Source: Massilistercora timonensis (lineage in GTDB: Bacteria; Bacillota; Clostridia; Lachnospirales; Lachnospiraceae). From it: a stretch of 64,000 nt of DNA. The DNA is taken from the NCBI RefSeq assembly GCF_900312975.1, contig NZ_LT990039.1, positions 806,001-870,000 on the forward strand. Reading direction: 5' to 3'. The notes beneath the pieces are model-generated. The model made no database searches and had not been told where the DNA came from. It saw only the letters and a program-made list of their open reading frames with translations. Below, piece by piece: positions 18,701-26,826 of this stretch (positions within the stretch are counted from its first letter, which is position 1; the number at the start of each line of letters is the position of its first letter). The translations under genes and the position numbers were made by a program.

Positions 18701-19281
18701 CCGAGCCATCTTCCATTGACATCTATCCTCTGGATTTCGAGAGCAAGGAACAGGTGGTATCCATCCTGGATCACTATAACAGCCGGATGGAAGAAGAAGG
18801 AAAAGACGAGCAGGTGATCACCTATACTGATCTGGTAGGCTCCATGATGTCCTCTGTCACGGACATCATAGACATTATCAGCTATGTACTGATCGCCTTT
18901 GTGGCCATTTCCCTGATCGTATCCTCCATCATGATCGGCGTTATCACCTACATCAGCGTTCTGGAACGTAAGAAAGAGATCGGCATCCTCCGGGCCATTG
19001 GATCCTCCAAGCAGAACATCTCCCAGGTGTTCAACGCGGAGACCTTCATCATTGGCCTGTGCGCCGGACTGATCGGTATCGGGGCAACCCTTCTGATCCT
19101 GATCCCCGGCAACGCCCTGATCCATCACATTGCGGACACCAACGACGTCAATGCGTTCCTGCCTGTAGTTCCAGCCGTGATCCTGATCCTGTTAAGCGTG
19201 ATCCTGACTCTGCTGGGAGGTCTTATCCCTTCCCGCAAGGCGGCAAAAAGCGATCCGGTAACGGCACTGCGAACAGAATAA
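15712..19281 (+). CDS. ABC transporter: ATPase fused to FtsX/MacB-type permease with a very large extracellular domain
   Basis: About 1189 residues. The start at 15712 follows GGGGAG and the promoter. Residues 1-225 are a LolD/MacB-like ATPase: Walker A GPSGSGKT 38-45, signature LSGGQMQRV near 142, Walker B LLADEPTGALD near 162. A membrane helix at about 265-290 opens the permease. About 765 extracellular residues follow, then three helices at about 1056, 1111 and 1153 with the FtsX motif ERKKEIGILRAIGSS. The extracellular part ends in an Ala/Gln/Met-rich helical stretch. Relatives export or sense peptides or lipoproteins. It converges on the dlt-like operon's kinase gene, and a functional link is only possible. 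Confidence 0.9.
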   Translation: MLQIKHICKEYRTGSLVQKALDDVSLNLRDNEFVSILGPSGSGKTTLLNIIGGLDRYDSGDLIINGVSTRKYKDRDWDSYRNHTIGFVFQSYNLIPHQTILANVELALTISGIGKSERRQRAQKALDEVGLGDQVHKRPSQLSGGQMQRVAIARALVNDPDILLADEPTGALDSETSIQVMDLLKQVAKDRLVVMVTHNPELAQAYSTRIVNLRDGRIRSDSNPFEIDETALEEPEHRNMGKASMSFLTALSLSFNNLRTKKARTLLTSFAGSIGIIGIALILALSNGVNAYIKSIETDTLAEYPLQIQSTGLDLSSMMGGETGGGSASDTEKGDVGVIQMVTNMFSTMDSNDLGALKSYLDSGKSGIEKYTHAIEYSYSVTPQIYRLEDSSVRQVHPDHSFEELGLGSSGGSNSMMSAMMSTDVFYEMPENTDLYQGQYDVKAGRWPQNYNECVIVLTSSGNISDFLLYTLGLRDSDELDAMIQQFIDEENVDTPEDMGNYSYEDLLGASFKLVNSSDYYQYDNQYNVWTDKTDDSDYMRDLVEQGEDIRIVGVVQPSEDGNGFVLTSGIGYTPALTRHVAQQAQESQIVQKQLEDPDINVFTGEPFGEDSSENDFDMESLVTIDEGKLGEAFGFDESAFSDLSSSFDFADVFASAGDSMDLSGLIDLGDLNIDLPDLGTVDLEEMMGSMEIPVSQEGFRQMAASLMEGFNQYGKEHPEADYSGLQSSFEGYLKTDAAKDVMKKAVLEIIEESTTITVSSEQIQTLLTNLKAGVSDTLKTISEEDLSQEKVQSALDGYMNSKGQELLNTWANDIAKTADVTITDAQMESLSSALISGYSAYAKEQGKPDPTQMGLHFLTYLQTEDGQRRLAEGLAATVDTDALEDQLMKAVETYMGSTMASYGNAIGDALEDQISSALQQMMTQLASGMTEALGSAMSNIGSALQDAISVDADAFAEAFQMNMTGEDLTELMMSMSSGQDASYDGNLTTLGYVDFAEPSSIDIYPLDFESKEQVVSILDHYNSRMEEEGKDEQVITYTDLVGSMMSSVTDIIDIISYVLIAFVAISLIVSSIMIGVITYISVLERKKEIGILRAIGSSKQNISQVFNAETFIIGLCAGLIGIGATLLILIPGNALIHHIADTNDVNAFLPVVPAVILILLSVILTLLGGLIPSRKAAKSDPVTALRTE

Positions 19282-19292
19282 TCTGACATTCC

Positions 19293-19329
19293 AAAAGCAG
19301 CCACACAAAAATCCCGTGTGGCTGCTTTT
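19293..19329. terminator. Bidirectional terminator between ABC transporter and histidine kinase
   Basis: AAAAGCAGCCACAC (19293-19306) and its perfect complement (19316-19329) form a 14-bp stem with a 9-base loop. A/T runs on both sides serve both convergent transcripts. Confidence 0.85.
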
Positions 19330-19335
19330 AACAAT

Positions 19336-20649
19336 TCATATACAGGGAAACAGCAGCGTAAGAGAAAACCGCTCTCTGCTTTGCTCCGTCCGGCAGGTCC
19401 CTCCCATCCGCTCCATCATATTTTTCACATTGACAAGACCGATCCTTGTGCTCTCCACCGTTCCTTCCGGTATACCGATCCCATTTACAAAAGTCAGCCG
19501 CACTGCGCCGCAGCTAACATCACAGCAAATGACTACCGGCTCATTTTTGCATGCATATTTCACAATATTGGACGTAATATTGTCCAGGATACGGACAACA
19601 TAGGTCCTGTCTGCCCGAATCCTTTTCTCCTCCCAGTCCATATGGACTTCCGTCTGAAATCCTTTCTCCTCCAGATAGCTGCAAGTCTCCGAGAGCAGAT
19701 CATAGAGCACCTCCCGGTACTGCTCCGGCTTCTCCAGCCTTGGACTTTCCTCCCCCGCCACCAGCGCGTACCGAAAGAGATGGTCTGACAACTGTTTCAG
19801 CCGCCGGGCCTTCTCCTCGATCTTCCTCAGATATTCCTGAAGTTTCTCTTCACTGATCCCTTTTCCTTTCCGCAGGATCTCTGTATACAGCAGGATCGAA
19901 GTCAGCGGGGTCCGCAGATCGTGGGACATCTCCGTCACGATCTCCTGGTTCGCCTTCGCAAGCTGCGCCTCCTGTTCCATCTGCTCCTTAAGGGAACAGC
20001 GCATGGCTTCCAGCCCTTTCGCCAGCACAGCCAGTTCATCTTTCCCCTCCACGGTGATCGGATATTCCAGATCCCCGCCTTCCAGGATCTGAACCTCACG
20101 TCCCAGCTGGCGGATATAGTCCATCTTTCTCCTTACTCCCCAGAGCACCAGCCCGAGAAACAGGAAAAACGCTGCCAAAAGTTCCAGGATCATGACGAAA
20201 TTATATAACTGATACTGATAGGCTCCGTAGAAGACCACTTCTCCGTTTCCGTCCGGGAACCGAACCGGATAATAGTTCTCCCGCGAGTTGTACTTCTGTT
20301 CCCTCTCCTCTTCCGTAAGATTTTCCATATCCCGAAGGTAATAGGAATCGTAGACCAGCCATTGATCCTGATAGATCTTCAGCGCCAGGATCTTCTGCTC
20401 CTTCACCCACTCTGTGATCTTTTTCCCGTCTTTTATGCTGATCTCATTATCTGTCACATAATCCTGCAGGTTCTCCGTATATTCTCTTTCCCTGCGCTCC
20501 ACATAATCACTGCTCTGATACCAGCAGGCTACAAGATAATCTCCCGCGAAACTCAAAAAATAAAAGAAAAGAACCCCGGCCGCCAGCGCGCCGGCTACCA
20601 GCCGCAGCAGCAGAAAGGAAAGAGAGTCCTTTCTGTTAAGCGCTGCCAT
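19336..20649 (-). CDS. Membrane sensor histidine kinase of the dlt-like operon
   Basis: 437 residues. Two membrane segments (about 12-36 and 150-172) enclose an external sensor domain of about 110 charged residues. HAMP-like linker, H-box EMSHDLRTPLTS with the phosphorylated His near 242, N-box DNITSNIVKYA near 365, and a degenerate glycine box (GLVNVKNMM) at the C terminus follow. It is the last gene of the operon. Its start overlaps the response regulator by 14 bases, so the two form a two-component pair. The trigger may be an envelope-active compound, as for many dlt regulators (inference). Confidence 0.92.
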   Translation of the reverse strand: MAALNRKDSLSFLLLRLVAGALAAGVLFFYFLSFAGDYLVACWYQSSDYVERREREYTENLQDYVTDNEISIKDGKKITEWVKEQKILALKIYQDQWLVYDSYYLRDMENLTEEEREQKYNSRENYYPVRFPDGNGEVVFYGAYQYQLYNFVMILELLAAFFLFLGLVLWGVRRKMDYIRQLGREVQILEGGDLEYPITVEGKDELAVLAKGLEAMRCSLKEQMEQEAQLAKANQEIVTEMSHDLRTPLTSILLYTEILRKGKGISEEKLQEYLRKIEEKARRLKQLSDHLFRYALVAGEESPRLEKPEQYREVLYDLLSETCSYLEEKGFQTEVHMDWEEKRIRADRTYVVRILDNITSNIVKYACKNEPVVICCDVSCGAVRLTFVNGIGIPEGTVESTRIGLVNVKNMMERMGGTCRTEQSRERFSLTLLFPCI

Positions 20650-21349
20650 CGAATCGATACCCCTTTCCCCAAACTGTCTGGATCCTCCTGGGATTCTGCG
20701 GATCCTCTTCTATCTTCAGGCGAAGCTTCCGGATATGCACAGTGACGGTGGAATTACAGTTGTAGAAATAAGGCTCCTCCCAAATGCTTTCATAAAGATT
20801 TCTGGCCGAGAAAACTTTCCGCGGGTGGGACATCAAAAGTTTCAGGATCCCATATTCTGTCTCTGTCAGATCTCTTTCCGTTCCACTTACATAAACCTGA
20901 TTATATTCCTTATGAAGGCGGATATCCCCAGCCTCCAGATATTCCTCCTGTCCGTCCCCCTCCAGAATCTTTTTCCCGCTGTAAACCCTGTAACGGCGCA
21001 GCAATGCCTTGACTCTTGCCAGAAGTTCTGTATAGGAGAATGGTTTCGCCAGATAATCGTCCCCGCCGGCCATCAGTCCGATTAGCTTGTCCGATTCCTG
21101 CGCTTTGGCCGTCAGAAAAAGCACCGGGACATACGACCTCTTGCGGATCTCCCGGCAGGTACACAGCCCTGACATCCCCGGCATCATCACGTCCAGGATC
21201 ACCAGATCCGTAGACTCCTCCAATGCCGCAAGGCCTTTTGCCCCATCCGGCGCCTCCCGGACTTCATAATTCTCACTTTCCAGAAGAATACGCACCCCTT
21301 CCCGGATATCCGGGTCGTCCTCAATGATCAATATCTGTTCCTTCTCCAT
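20636..21349 (-). CDS. OmpR/PhoB-type response regulator of the dlt-like operon
   Basis: 237 residues. Receiver domain with acidic pocket EDD at 10-12, phospho-acceptor Asp53 in VILDVMMPG, and the conserved Lys in LAKPFSYTELLARV. The C-terminal winged helix contains LTETEYGILKLLMSHP and VTVHIRKLRLKIE, as in VanR/OmpR proteins. It begins 7 bases after the SGNH gene stop and overlaps the kinase gene, so it is translated with the surface-modification enzymes it may control. Confidence 0.94.
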   Translation of the reverse strand: MEKEQILIIEDDPDIREGVRILLESENYEVREAPDGAKGLAALEESTDLVILDVMMPGMSGLCTCREIRKRSYVPVLFLTAKAQESDKLIGLMAGGDDYLAKPFSYTELLARVKALLRRYRVYSGKKILEGDGQEEYLEAGDIRLHKEYNQVYVSGTERDLTETEYGILKLLMSHPRKVFSARNLYESIWEEPYFYNCNSTVTVHIRKLRLKIEEDPQNPRRIQTVWGKGYRFDGSA

Positions 21350-21356
21350 AGGTTTT

Positions 21357-22364
21357 CTATCCTTTCTTCGCAGTTCCGCTACGGATCTTCAGAAGTTTTG
21401 GTCCTGCTTCTTCGGCAAACTTCTCTGCGTTTTCATCCCATTCTTCAAATCCTTCCATCCCGCGCCGGTCCGGAAGCTCCCTGGATTCTGCCAGAAATTT
21501 CCCCAGATGTCTGGTTACCTTCTCAGCCCCTGACAGGTTCAGATGATCCCCCTTGTCCGCTGTGTCTGTCTCCCAGTTGATCCCCAGTTCCTCCAGATTC
21601 AGATCCAGATAAGTCAGACCTTTTTCCTTTGCAAAGGCCGCCAGGCCATTATGCTTCCTGAAATTATAATTCACCGGGGAGGGGCCGCTGTAAAGCAAAA
21701 GATCCGCCCCGTTCTCCCTGCACAGCTTTATGATCTTGTCCATATAGCGCAAGTTCATCTTTTCAATCTTCTTCTGTTCGGTGGTCTCTTTCATATAGCT
21801 TCCTTCCCGATAGGGTTTGACTCCCGTCCGAATCCGGAACCCCTTATACGCTTCACCCTGATAACGCTCTCCGGTCAGAAGCGGTTTCCACACATCATGA
21901 AAACGGAAAATCGGGAAATAATAACTTCGCAGTTCACTCAACAAGGTCTGGATTCCTGCCATATCCCCTTTATAACGATATATTACATTTGTCTCCAGAA
22001 GCACCACTTTAGGAGATTGTGTTTTAAAAGCCGTCTTCAAGGCATAGTAGCTTTCCTGGATCTTTTGTCCCGGTTTTCCACAGACATAGGCAGTGATCCC
22101 CTGTTCCTGCCACAGCTGCATGGGAGAGACTGTAGTATAACTTTCACTGTCTCCCACTACAAGCAGGTCGATGGTATGTTCTTTCTCTCCCTGGATCCCT
22201 GCAATACTCTTATTTCCTTCCAGCAGAAGACCTGCATCTTCTTTCACAAGCCTGACCACTCCCTGGGAAAGGAAAAGAAGGATGCACAGCAGGATCCCTG
22301 TAAACGCGCCTGCTCCTCCCAGTTTTCTGATCCCTGTTTTTAACTTCTTCTTAAAATCCCGCAT
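21357..22364 (-). CDS. DltD/AlgX-like SGNH-fold protein
   Basis: 335 residues with one N-terminal membrane anchor (about 20-38). The extracellular part carries the SGNH serine block GDSES (Ser73) and a C-terminal Asp-x-x-His block KGDHLNLSGAEK near 270, both intact. In dlt and alginate-type systems such proteins act with an MBOAT partner in transferring the acyl or alanyl group outside the membrane. It overlaps the MBOAT gene by 14 bases and is followed after 7 bases by the response regulator. It is shorter than and diverged from classical DltD, so the target polymer is uncertain. Confidence 0.85.
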   Translation of the reverse strand: MRDFKKKLKTGIRKLGGAGAFTGILLCILLFLSQGVVRLVKEDAGLLLEGNKSIAGIQGEKEHTIDLLVVGDSESYTTVSPMQLWQEQGITAYVCGKPGQKIQESYYALKTAFKTQSPKVVLLETNVIYRYKGDMAGIQTLLSELRSYYFPIFRFHDVWKPLLTGERYQGEAYKGFRIRTGVKPYREGSYMKETTEQKKIEKMNLRYMDKIIKLCRENGADLLLYSGPSPVNYNFRKHNGLAAFAKEKGLTYLDLNLEELGINWETDTADKGDHLNLSGAEKVTRHLGKFLAESRELPDRRGMEGFEEWDENAEKFAEEAGPKLLKIRSGTAKKG

Positions 22365-23874
22365 AAATCAAATCCACCTGTTGATATCCTGTTCCATATG
22401 CTCCAAAGATCACTACCGCCAAGATCAGGCTGTAGCAAAGTCCCCAGCGCAGAGAAGGCCTCATCTCCTCCAGCGCCGCCTCCCGGATCCATCCTCTCTC
22501 CCTGGCCATTCCATAAATTCCCACTACCAGACACCCAATGGCTGCCGCATAAAAATCTCCAGGACGAAGTCCCAACTTCAGGAATGAACCATCCCAAAGA
22601 GGCTCCAGAGAAAAATCCCGGAAAATACTAAGAAACATCGCAAGTCCGGCCCGGAAACCATCTGCCCGGAAAAACAACTCTCCCGTAAAGATGATCACCC
22701 AGGTCTTCAATACTCTTATTCCATGCCAACACCATGCATCCTCACAGATATGAAGCCCCCTCATGATAAATTTCCCTACTGGTTCCAGGGCGATCTCTGC
22801 CATCAGGACGGCAAAATAATACATACCAAAGAAAATATAACTCCATCTGGGTCCATGCCAAAGGCCGTTACACAGCCAGACCGGAAACAGCGCCATAGCC
22901 GATACCCCCAGCTTTGTAATATATTTGCCGCAATGCTTCCTCCCAAACTGATTCCAGCGCTTTACCGGGCCAGACATGGAAACCGGATAAAACACATAGG
23001 TCTTCAGCCAGGTTCCCAGAGTAATGTGCCAGCGCCTCCAGAATTCCGCCGCATCCGCAGAGGCAAAGGGCTGGCGAAAATTCTCCGGCAGACGGATCCC
23101 AAACATCCGTCCGCTGCCGATCACAATGTCCATACAGCCTGAAAATTCCATATAAAGCTGAATGGTATACGCCACCGCCCCCGCTGCCGTGATCAGGCCG
23201 CCGTAATCCTGATAATGGCCAAAGATCTGCCGCACCGGGATATAGAGACGGTCCGCGATCACCAGCTTCTTAAAGAGTCCCCACAGGATCCTCGCCCCGC
23301 CGTTCCATAAGTCTGCGGACGAAAGTGCCTTCCCTTCCCAGAGCTGATCTGCCGTCTGGGAGTACATGCTGATGGGACCTTCCATGATCTGAGGAAAAAA
23401 TCCCAGAAAAAGCGCCAGCTTTCCCGGATGAGTCTCCGCCTTGATCTTCCCCCAGTACACATCTGCCAGATACCCCACTGCCTGCAATGTATAAAAGGAG
23501 ATCCCTACCGGGAGCAGCAGTTTTTGAACCGCAAAAAGCTCTCCGCCCAGTATCTTCTCCGCCAGAAAATTCAGATTCCTTACAAGAAACGGGGCGTACT
23601 TCAGATACCCCAGCACCCCCAGGAGCGCCGTTACTCCCAAGGTCAGCACCCACCGTTTTCTCTCCCTTTTCGCACTTTCGATCCACTGCCCGGCCAGATA
23701 AGTAAAGGCCGTGGTTCCCAGGAGGTACAGCAAAAGCTCCCCACTGATCAGATAGAAGAACAGATAGCCAAAAAGCAGCAGGATCTTCCAGCGGTGCCGC
23801 CGGGGAACCATCTGATAGGCCGACAGGGCAGCCGGAAGGAATAGAAAGAGATAAAGTCCTGTATGATACGCCAT
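22351..23874 (-). CDS. MBOAT-family membrane O-acyltransferase (DltB/AlgI-like)
   Basis: 507 residues, about 11 or more hydrophobic segments. MBOAT hallmarks are present: EFWRRWHITLGTWLKTYVFYP near 265-285 and the catalytic His in CNGLWHGPRWSYIFFG near 338. At 507 residues it is nearer to AlgI than to classical DltB (about 400). Its role would be to take the carrier-bound group from the cytoplasmic side and pass it outward. It starts 7 bases after the carrier-protein stop with a GGAG site and overlaps the SGNH gene, placing it firmly in the operon. Confidence 0.92.
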   Translation of the reverse strand: MAYHTGLYLFLFLPAALSAYQMVPRRHRWKILLLFGYLFFYLISGELLLYLLGTTAFTYLAGQWIESAKRERKRWVLTLGVTALLGVLGYLKYAPFLVRNLNFLAEKILGGELFAVQKLLLPVGISFYTLQAVGYLADVYWGKIKAETHPGKLALFLGFFPQIMEGPISMYSQTADQLWEGKALSSADLWNGGARILWGLFKKLVIADRLYIPVRQIFGHYQDYGGLITAAGAVAYTIQLYMEFSGCMDIVIGSGRMFGIRLPENFRQPFASADAAEFWRRWHITLGTWLKTYVFYPVSMSGPVKRWNQFGRKHCGKYITKLGVSAMALFPVWLCNGLWHGPRWSYIFFGMYYFAVLMAEIALEPVGKFIMRGLHICEDAWCWHGIRVLKTWVIIFTGELFFRADGFRAGLAMFLSIFRDFSLEPLWDGSFLKLGLRPGDFYAAAIGCLVVGIYGMARERGWIREAALEEMRPSLRWGLCYSLILAVVIFGAYGTGYQQVDLIYAGF

Positions 23875-23881
23875 AAACTGT

Positions 23882-24106
23882 CTACTCCTTTAATCTCTGG
23901 ATCATTTCCCACATTGCCCGGGCAGAGTTGAAATTCTCCGGCGTCATCTGCGCCGCTTCGATCCGGACGTCGTAAGCCGCTTCCAGCTCTGACACCAGGG
24001 TGATCACAGCAAAGGAATCCAATACCCTTCCTGTGATCAGCGCCTCCTCCTTCTCGTAATCTATACTGTCGTCAATCTCATTTAAGATCATTAACAATGT
24101 TTCCAT
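23882..24106 (-). CDS. Small acyl/aminoacyl carrier protein (DltC-like)
   Basis: 74 residues from the ATG at 24106, chosen because AAGGAGG lies just before it. An upstream in-frame start would add an unlikely basic extension. The phosphopantetheine attachment Ser31 lies in GRVLDSFAVITLV, and the rest is the acidic four-helix pattern (LVSELEAAYDVRI). It overlaps the PLP-enzyme gene by 16 bases. It should carry the activated amino acid as a thioester from the adenylation enzyme to the MBOAT protein. No phosphopantetheinyl transferase is encoded nearby. Confidence 0.88.
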   Translation of the reverse strand: METLLMILNEIDDSIDYEKEEALITGRVLDSFAVITLVSELEAAYDVRIEAAQMTPENFNSARAMWEMIQRLKE

Positions 24107-25290
24107 TCTGCGTCCTCCTTTTTCATTGTCCAGGGATAAGTCGGCTGCCGGCGGCGGATCTGCTTCCACCCCATATCCCGGCTGTAAAGCGCCACCGCCG
24201 GAAGTTCCCTGCTTAAAAACAGCGCCATCCCCTCCGTCGCCGAGTAGGCTCCTGTCTGTTCAAAAACCAGTGTCTTTCCAATAGCCGCCCCTGCCAGCCG
24301 CGCACGGCAAAGCAGCAGATCATTAACGGTACACAAGGCTCCGCATACCGTCCACTCCTGTTCCTGCGCATCCCCGGCTTCCGGGATCATCTGGATCCTG
24401 GGGAAATACATCCCCCGGATCTGTCCGTCATAGTGAAGCTGATGGATACCGCCGTCCGTCATACAATAATTCTTCCCGTCACTTTGCTTGACTTCACAGA
24501 TCCTGGTGAGATAATAGCCGCAGCATGCGGTCAGGGCTCTCCCCATCTCCAGGATCACATTTCCCCGCCACTCCATGGTCTCCAGCGCCTCCGCGGTTTC
24601 CTGCAGATCTACAAGCAGCCGGTCTTCTTCTCCCTGGAAATAAGCCACTGAAAGACCGGGGCCGTACTCCAGTGTTTCTACCGAAAATCCATACTCTTCC
24701 TCCAATTCCCGGCAGCGCCGGTCCAGATAAGCGATCTCCTCCCGGATCTTCGCCGTCCCTTTTTTCTGCGTTCCGGAGAAAAAGTGGATCCCCTTGATCT
24801 GTATATAAGGACATCCTTTCCGCAATTCCACAATACTCAGAAGAGTCTGCCAGTCCATACCAAATTGATTGCCGCTGGTAAGGCGCAGATACACCGGAAC
24901 CGTCTGCCGGCTCTCCTCGCACCAGTCTACCAGATACTGAAATTGCTGAGGGGATTCCACGGTAAAGGCGCTCCTCCCTTTCGTGTACTCCAGCATTTCA
25001 TACACTTCTTCCTTTTTCTTCAGCACTCCGGAGAGGAACAATTTCTCCGGTGGTATCTGAAGCTCCCGGCAGGTCTTGAATTCCCCCGGAGAACACACCT
25101 CCAGCCGGTCTGCCATCTCTGCCATCTGTTCCGCCAGAAACGGATTGGCTTTCATGGCAAAACAAAGACCTGCCCGCGCTCCCAGGATCTTTCGGAATGC
25201 CTGAAAATTCTCCTTCAAAAGATCCATATCAAAGAAGTAAGACGGAGTTCCGTAGCGGACGATCCCCCGCTCCAGACTTTGTCTGTCCAT
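24091..25290 (-). CDS. Fold-III PLP enzyme, LysA/ornithine-decarboxylase-like, inside the dlt-like operon
   Basis: 399 residues. The PLP lysine is Lys47 in CFAMKANPF. Barrel motifs follow the diaminopimelate/ornithine decarboxylase family: HFFSGTQKKG (usually HIGSQ), YGPGLSVAYF (phosphate-binding glycines), EMGRALTACCGYYL (usually EPGR), then GALCTVNDLL and GAYSATEGMALF in the C-terminal beta domain with the cysteine of the second active site half. The start lies 2 bases after the adenylation gene stop with an AGGAGG site, and its end overlaps the carrier gene. Classical dlt operons lack such a gene. It may make the amino acid that is loaded, for example lysine from diaminopimelate; this is inference. 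Confidence 0.85.
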   Translation of the reverse strand: MDRQSLERGIVRYGTPSYFFDMDLLKENFQAFRKILGARAGLCFAMKANPFLAEQMAEMADRLEVCSPGEFKTCRELQIPPEKLFLSGVLKKKEEVYEMLEYTKGRSAFTVESPQQFQYLVDWCEESRQTVPVYLRLTSGNQFGMDWQTLLSIVELRKGCPYIQIKGIHFFSGTQKKGTAKIREEIAYLDRRCRELEEEYGFSVETLEYGPGLSVAYFQGEEDRLLVDLQETAEALETMEWRGNVILEMGRALTACCGYYLTRICEVKQSDGKNYCMTDGGIHQLHYDGQIRGMYFPRIQMIPEAGDAQEQEWTVCGALCTVNDLLLCRARLAGAAIGKTLVFEQTGAYSATEGMALFLSRELPAVALYSRDMGWKQIRRRQPTYPWTMKKEDAEWKHC

Positions 25291-25292
25291 CC

Positions 25293-26801
25293 TTACACCT
25301 CCTGCCTGTTCTGAAAATACGTTCTGTCCGTCTTTCCATTTTTGTTCAGCGGGATCACCGGCACACGGGCGATCTTACCCGGCACCATGTAAGAAGGCAC
25401 TTTGTTCTTCAGTTCCTTCCGCACCGCCTGGGGTTCTGTCTTTCCTGTATAAAAAGCTGCGATCCTCTGTTTCTCCCGGTCAAAGATACAGCAGCACCGG
25501 GAAACATCCTCGACCTGCTCCACACACCCCTCGATCTCCTCCAGTTCGATCCGATGTCCCATATGCTTGATCTGAAAATCCTTCCGCCCGGCAAAATATA
25601 ACAATCCATTCTCCCCGTAGAACCCCAGGTCTCCTGTGTAATAACAACGTTTTTCCGCACCGCTTTGCGCCGTATAAAAATGAAAGCGCTTCTTTGTCTC
25701 TCCAGGATTATTATAATACCCCTCGGCCAGGGATTCCCCGGATACACAGATCTCACCGGCCCTTCCCTCCTCTGTGATCCTTTCTCCTTTTTCATCCAGA
25801 AGAAATATCTGCCGGCCCGGGAAAGGGCTTCCGATGGGCAGCCTGTTAAATGCCTCCCATTTCTCCCGGATCCGGTAGAAGGTACAGTTGCAGGTGACCT
25901 CTGTAGGACCATAGAGATTGATAAATTCCGCTTCCGGCAGCGCTTCCTGCCAGCAGATCAGCTGCCCTGCCGGCATCACCTCGCCACTGAACATAACCAT
26001 GCGCACATCCCGAGGGATCCGATACTCCAGCCCCTTAAGAGCCGAGATCAGACAGAGTGCCGATACTGCCCAGATCATCACGGTTATCCGCTTCTCACAG
26101 AGAAGATCCACAAGTCTTGGCGGGATGGAAAAATACTCCTTAGGGATCAGAACCAGCGTCGCCCCTGTCATCACACAGGAATAAATGTCCTTCACCGACA
26201 CATCAAAATCAAAAGGCGCCTGATTCCCGATCCGGTCATCCGCACGAAGATCGAAAATCTCTGTAAAATGCCCCAGGAACTGTATCACTGCCTGATGGCT
26301 CACTGCCACTCCCTTTGGTGTTCCGGTAGACCCGGAGGTAAAAAGACTGTAGAGAAGATCCGTCTCTTTTGATTCTTTCCGGATCCTCCCCAGAAGGATC
26401 GGATCCGGCTTTGTCCTGACCGCGTCTTCCAGAAGGCAGACGGGAATCTCAAGACCGGTCTCGCAGACTTTCCTCCCCGTCTCTTCATCCCCTACAATAA
26501 GCTGGGGTTTTAGCGTCTCCAGGATCTTCTTCCTTCTCTGGACCGGCTGCCCCGGATCCAGCATGACATAAAAACAACCTGCATACACCACACCCAACAT
26601 AGCCGCCAGTACCGCTGTGCTTTTCTCCATCAGGATCACTACCGGCCGGCCCGGATCCGTCCGACGGGCAAAAGCCGTTCCCATCCCCTGAGCCAGCCGT
26701 GTCAGTTCCGCCCAGGTCATCCGGATATTTCCGTCATCTACTGCCGTCTTACAGGGATATCTTTTTTGCGTACATTCCAGATAGTCCAATATGTTTTTCA
26801 T
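25293..26801 (-). CDS. DltA-like amino-acid adenylation (carrier-protein ligase) enzyme
   Basis: About 502 residues. The ATG at 26801 is preferred because AAAGGAGG lies just upstream. Adenylation motifs occur in order: SLFTSGSTGTPKGV near 155, INLYGPTEVTCNCTFY near 285, YYTGDLGFY and GRKDFQIKHMGHRIE, and the C-terminal catalytic Lys in LNKNGKTDR. The enzyme should form an aminoacyl-AMP and load the carrier protein encoded two genes downstream. The pocket stretch reads FSGEVMP where characterised D-alanine DltA enzymes have FCGE, so D-alanine may not be the substrate. It is the first gene of the seven-gene operon. Confidence 0.9.
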   Translation of the reverse strand: MKNILDYLECTQKRYPCKTAVDDGNIRMTWAELTRLAQGMGTAFARRTDPGRPVVILMEKSTAVLAAMLGVVYAGCFYVMLDPGQPVQRRKKILETLKPQLIVGDEETGRKVCETGLEIPVCLLEDAVRTKPDPILLGRIRKESKETDLLYSLFTSGSTGTPKGVAVSHQAVIQFLGHFTEIFDLRADDRIGNQAPFDFDVSVKDIYSCVMTGATLVLIPKEYFSIPPRLVDLLCEKRITVMIWAVSALCLISALKGLEYRIPRDVRMVMFSGEVMPAGQLICWQEALPEAEFINLYGPTEVTCNCTFYRIREKWEAFNRLPIGSPFPGRQIFLLDEKGERITEEGRAGEICVSGESLAEGYYNNPGETKKRFHFYTAQSGAEKRCYYTGDLGFYGENGLLYFAGRKDFQIKHMGHRIELEEIEGCVEQVEDVSRCCCIFDREKQRIAAFYTGKTEPQAVRKELKNKVPSYMVPGKIARVPVIPLNKNGKTDRTYFQNRQEV

Positions 26802-26826
26802 TCCGCACCTCCTTTGATCAGTTTTC

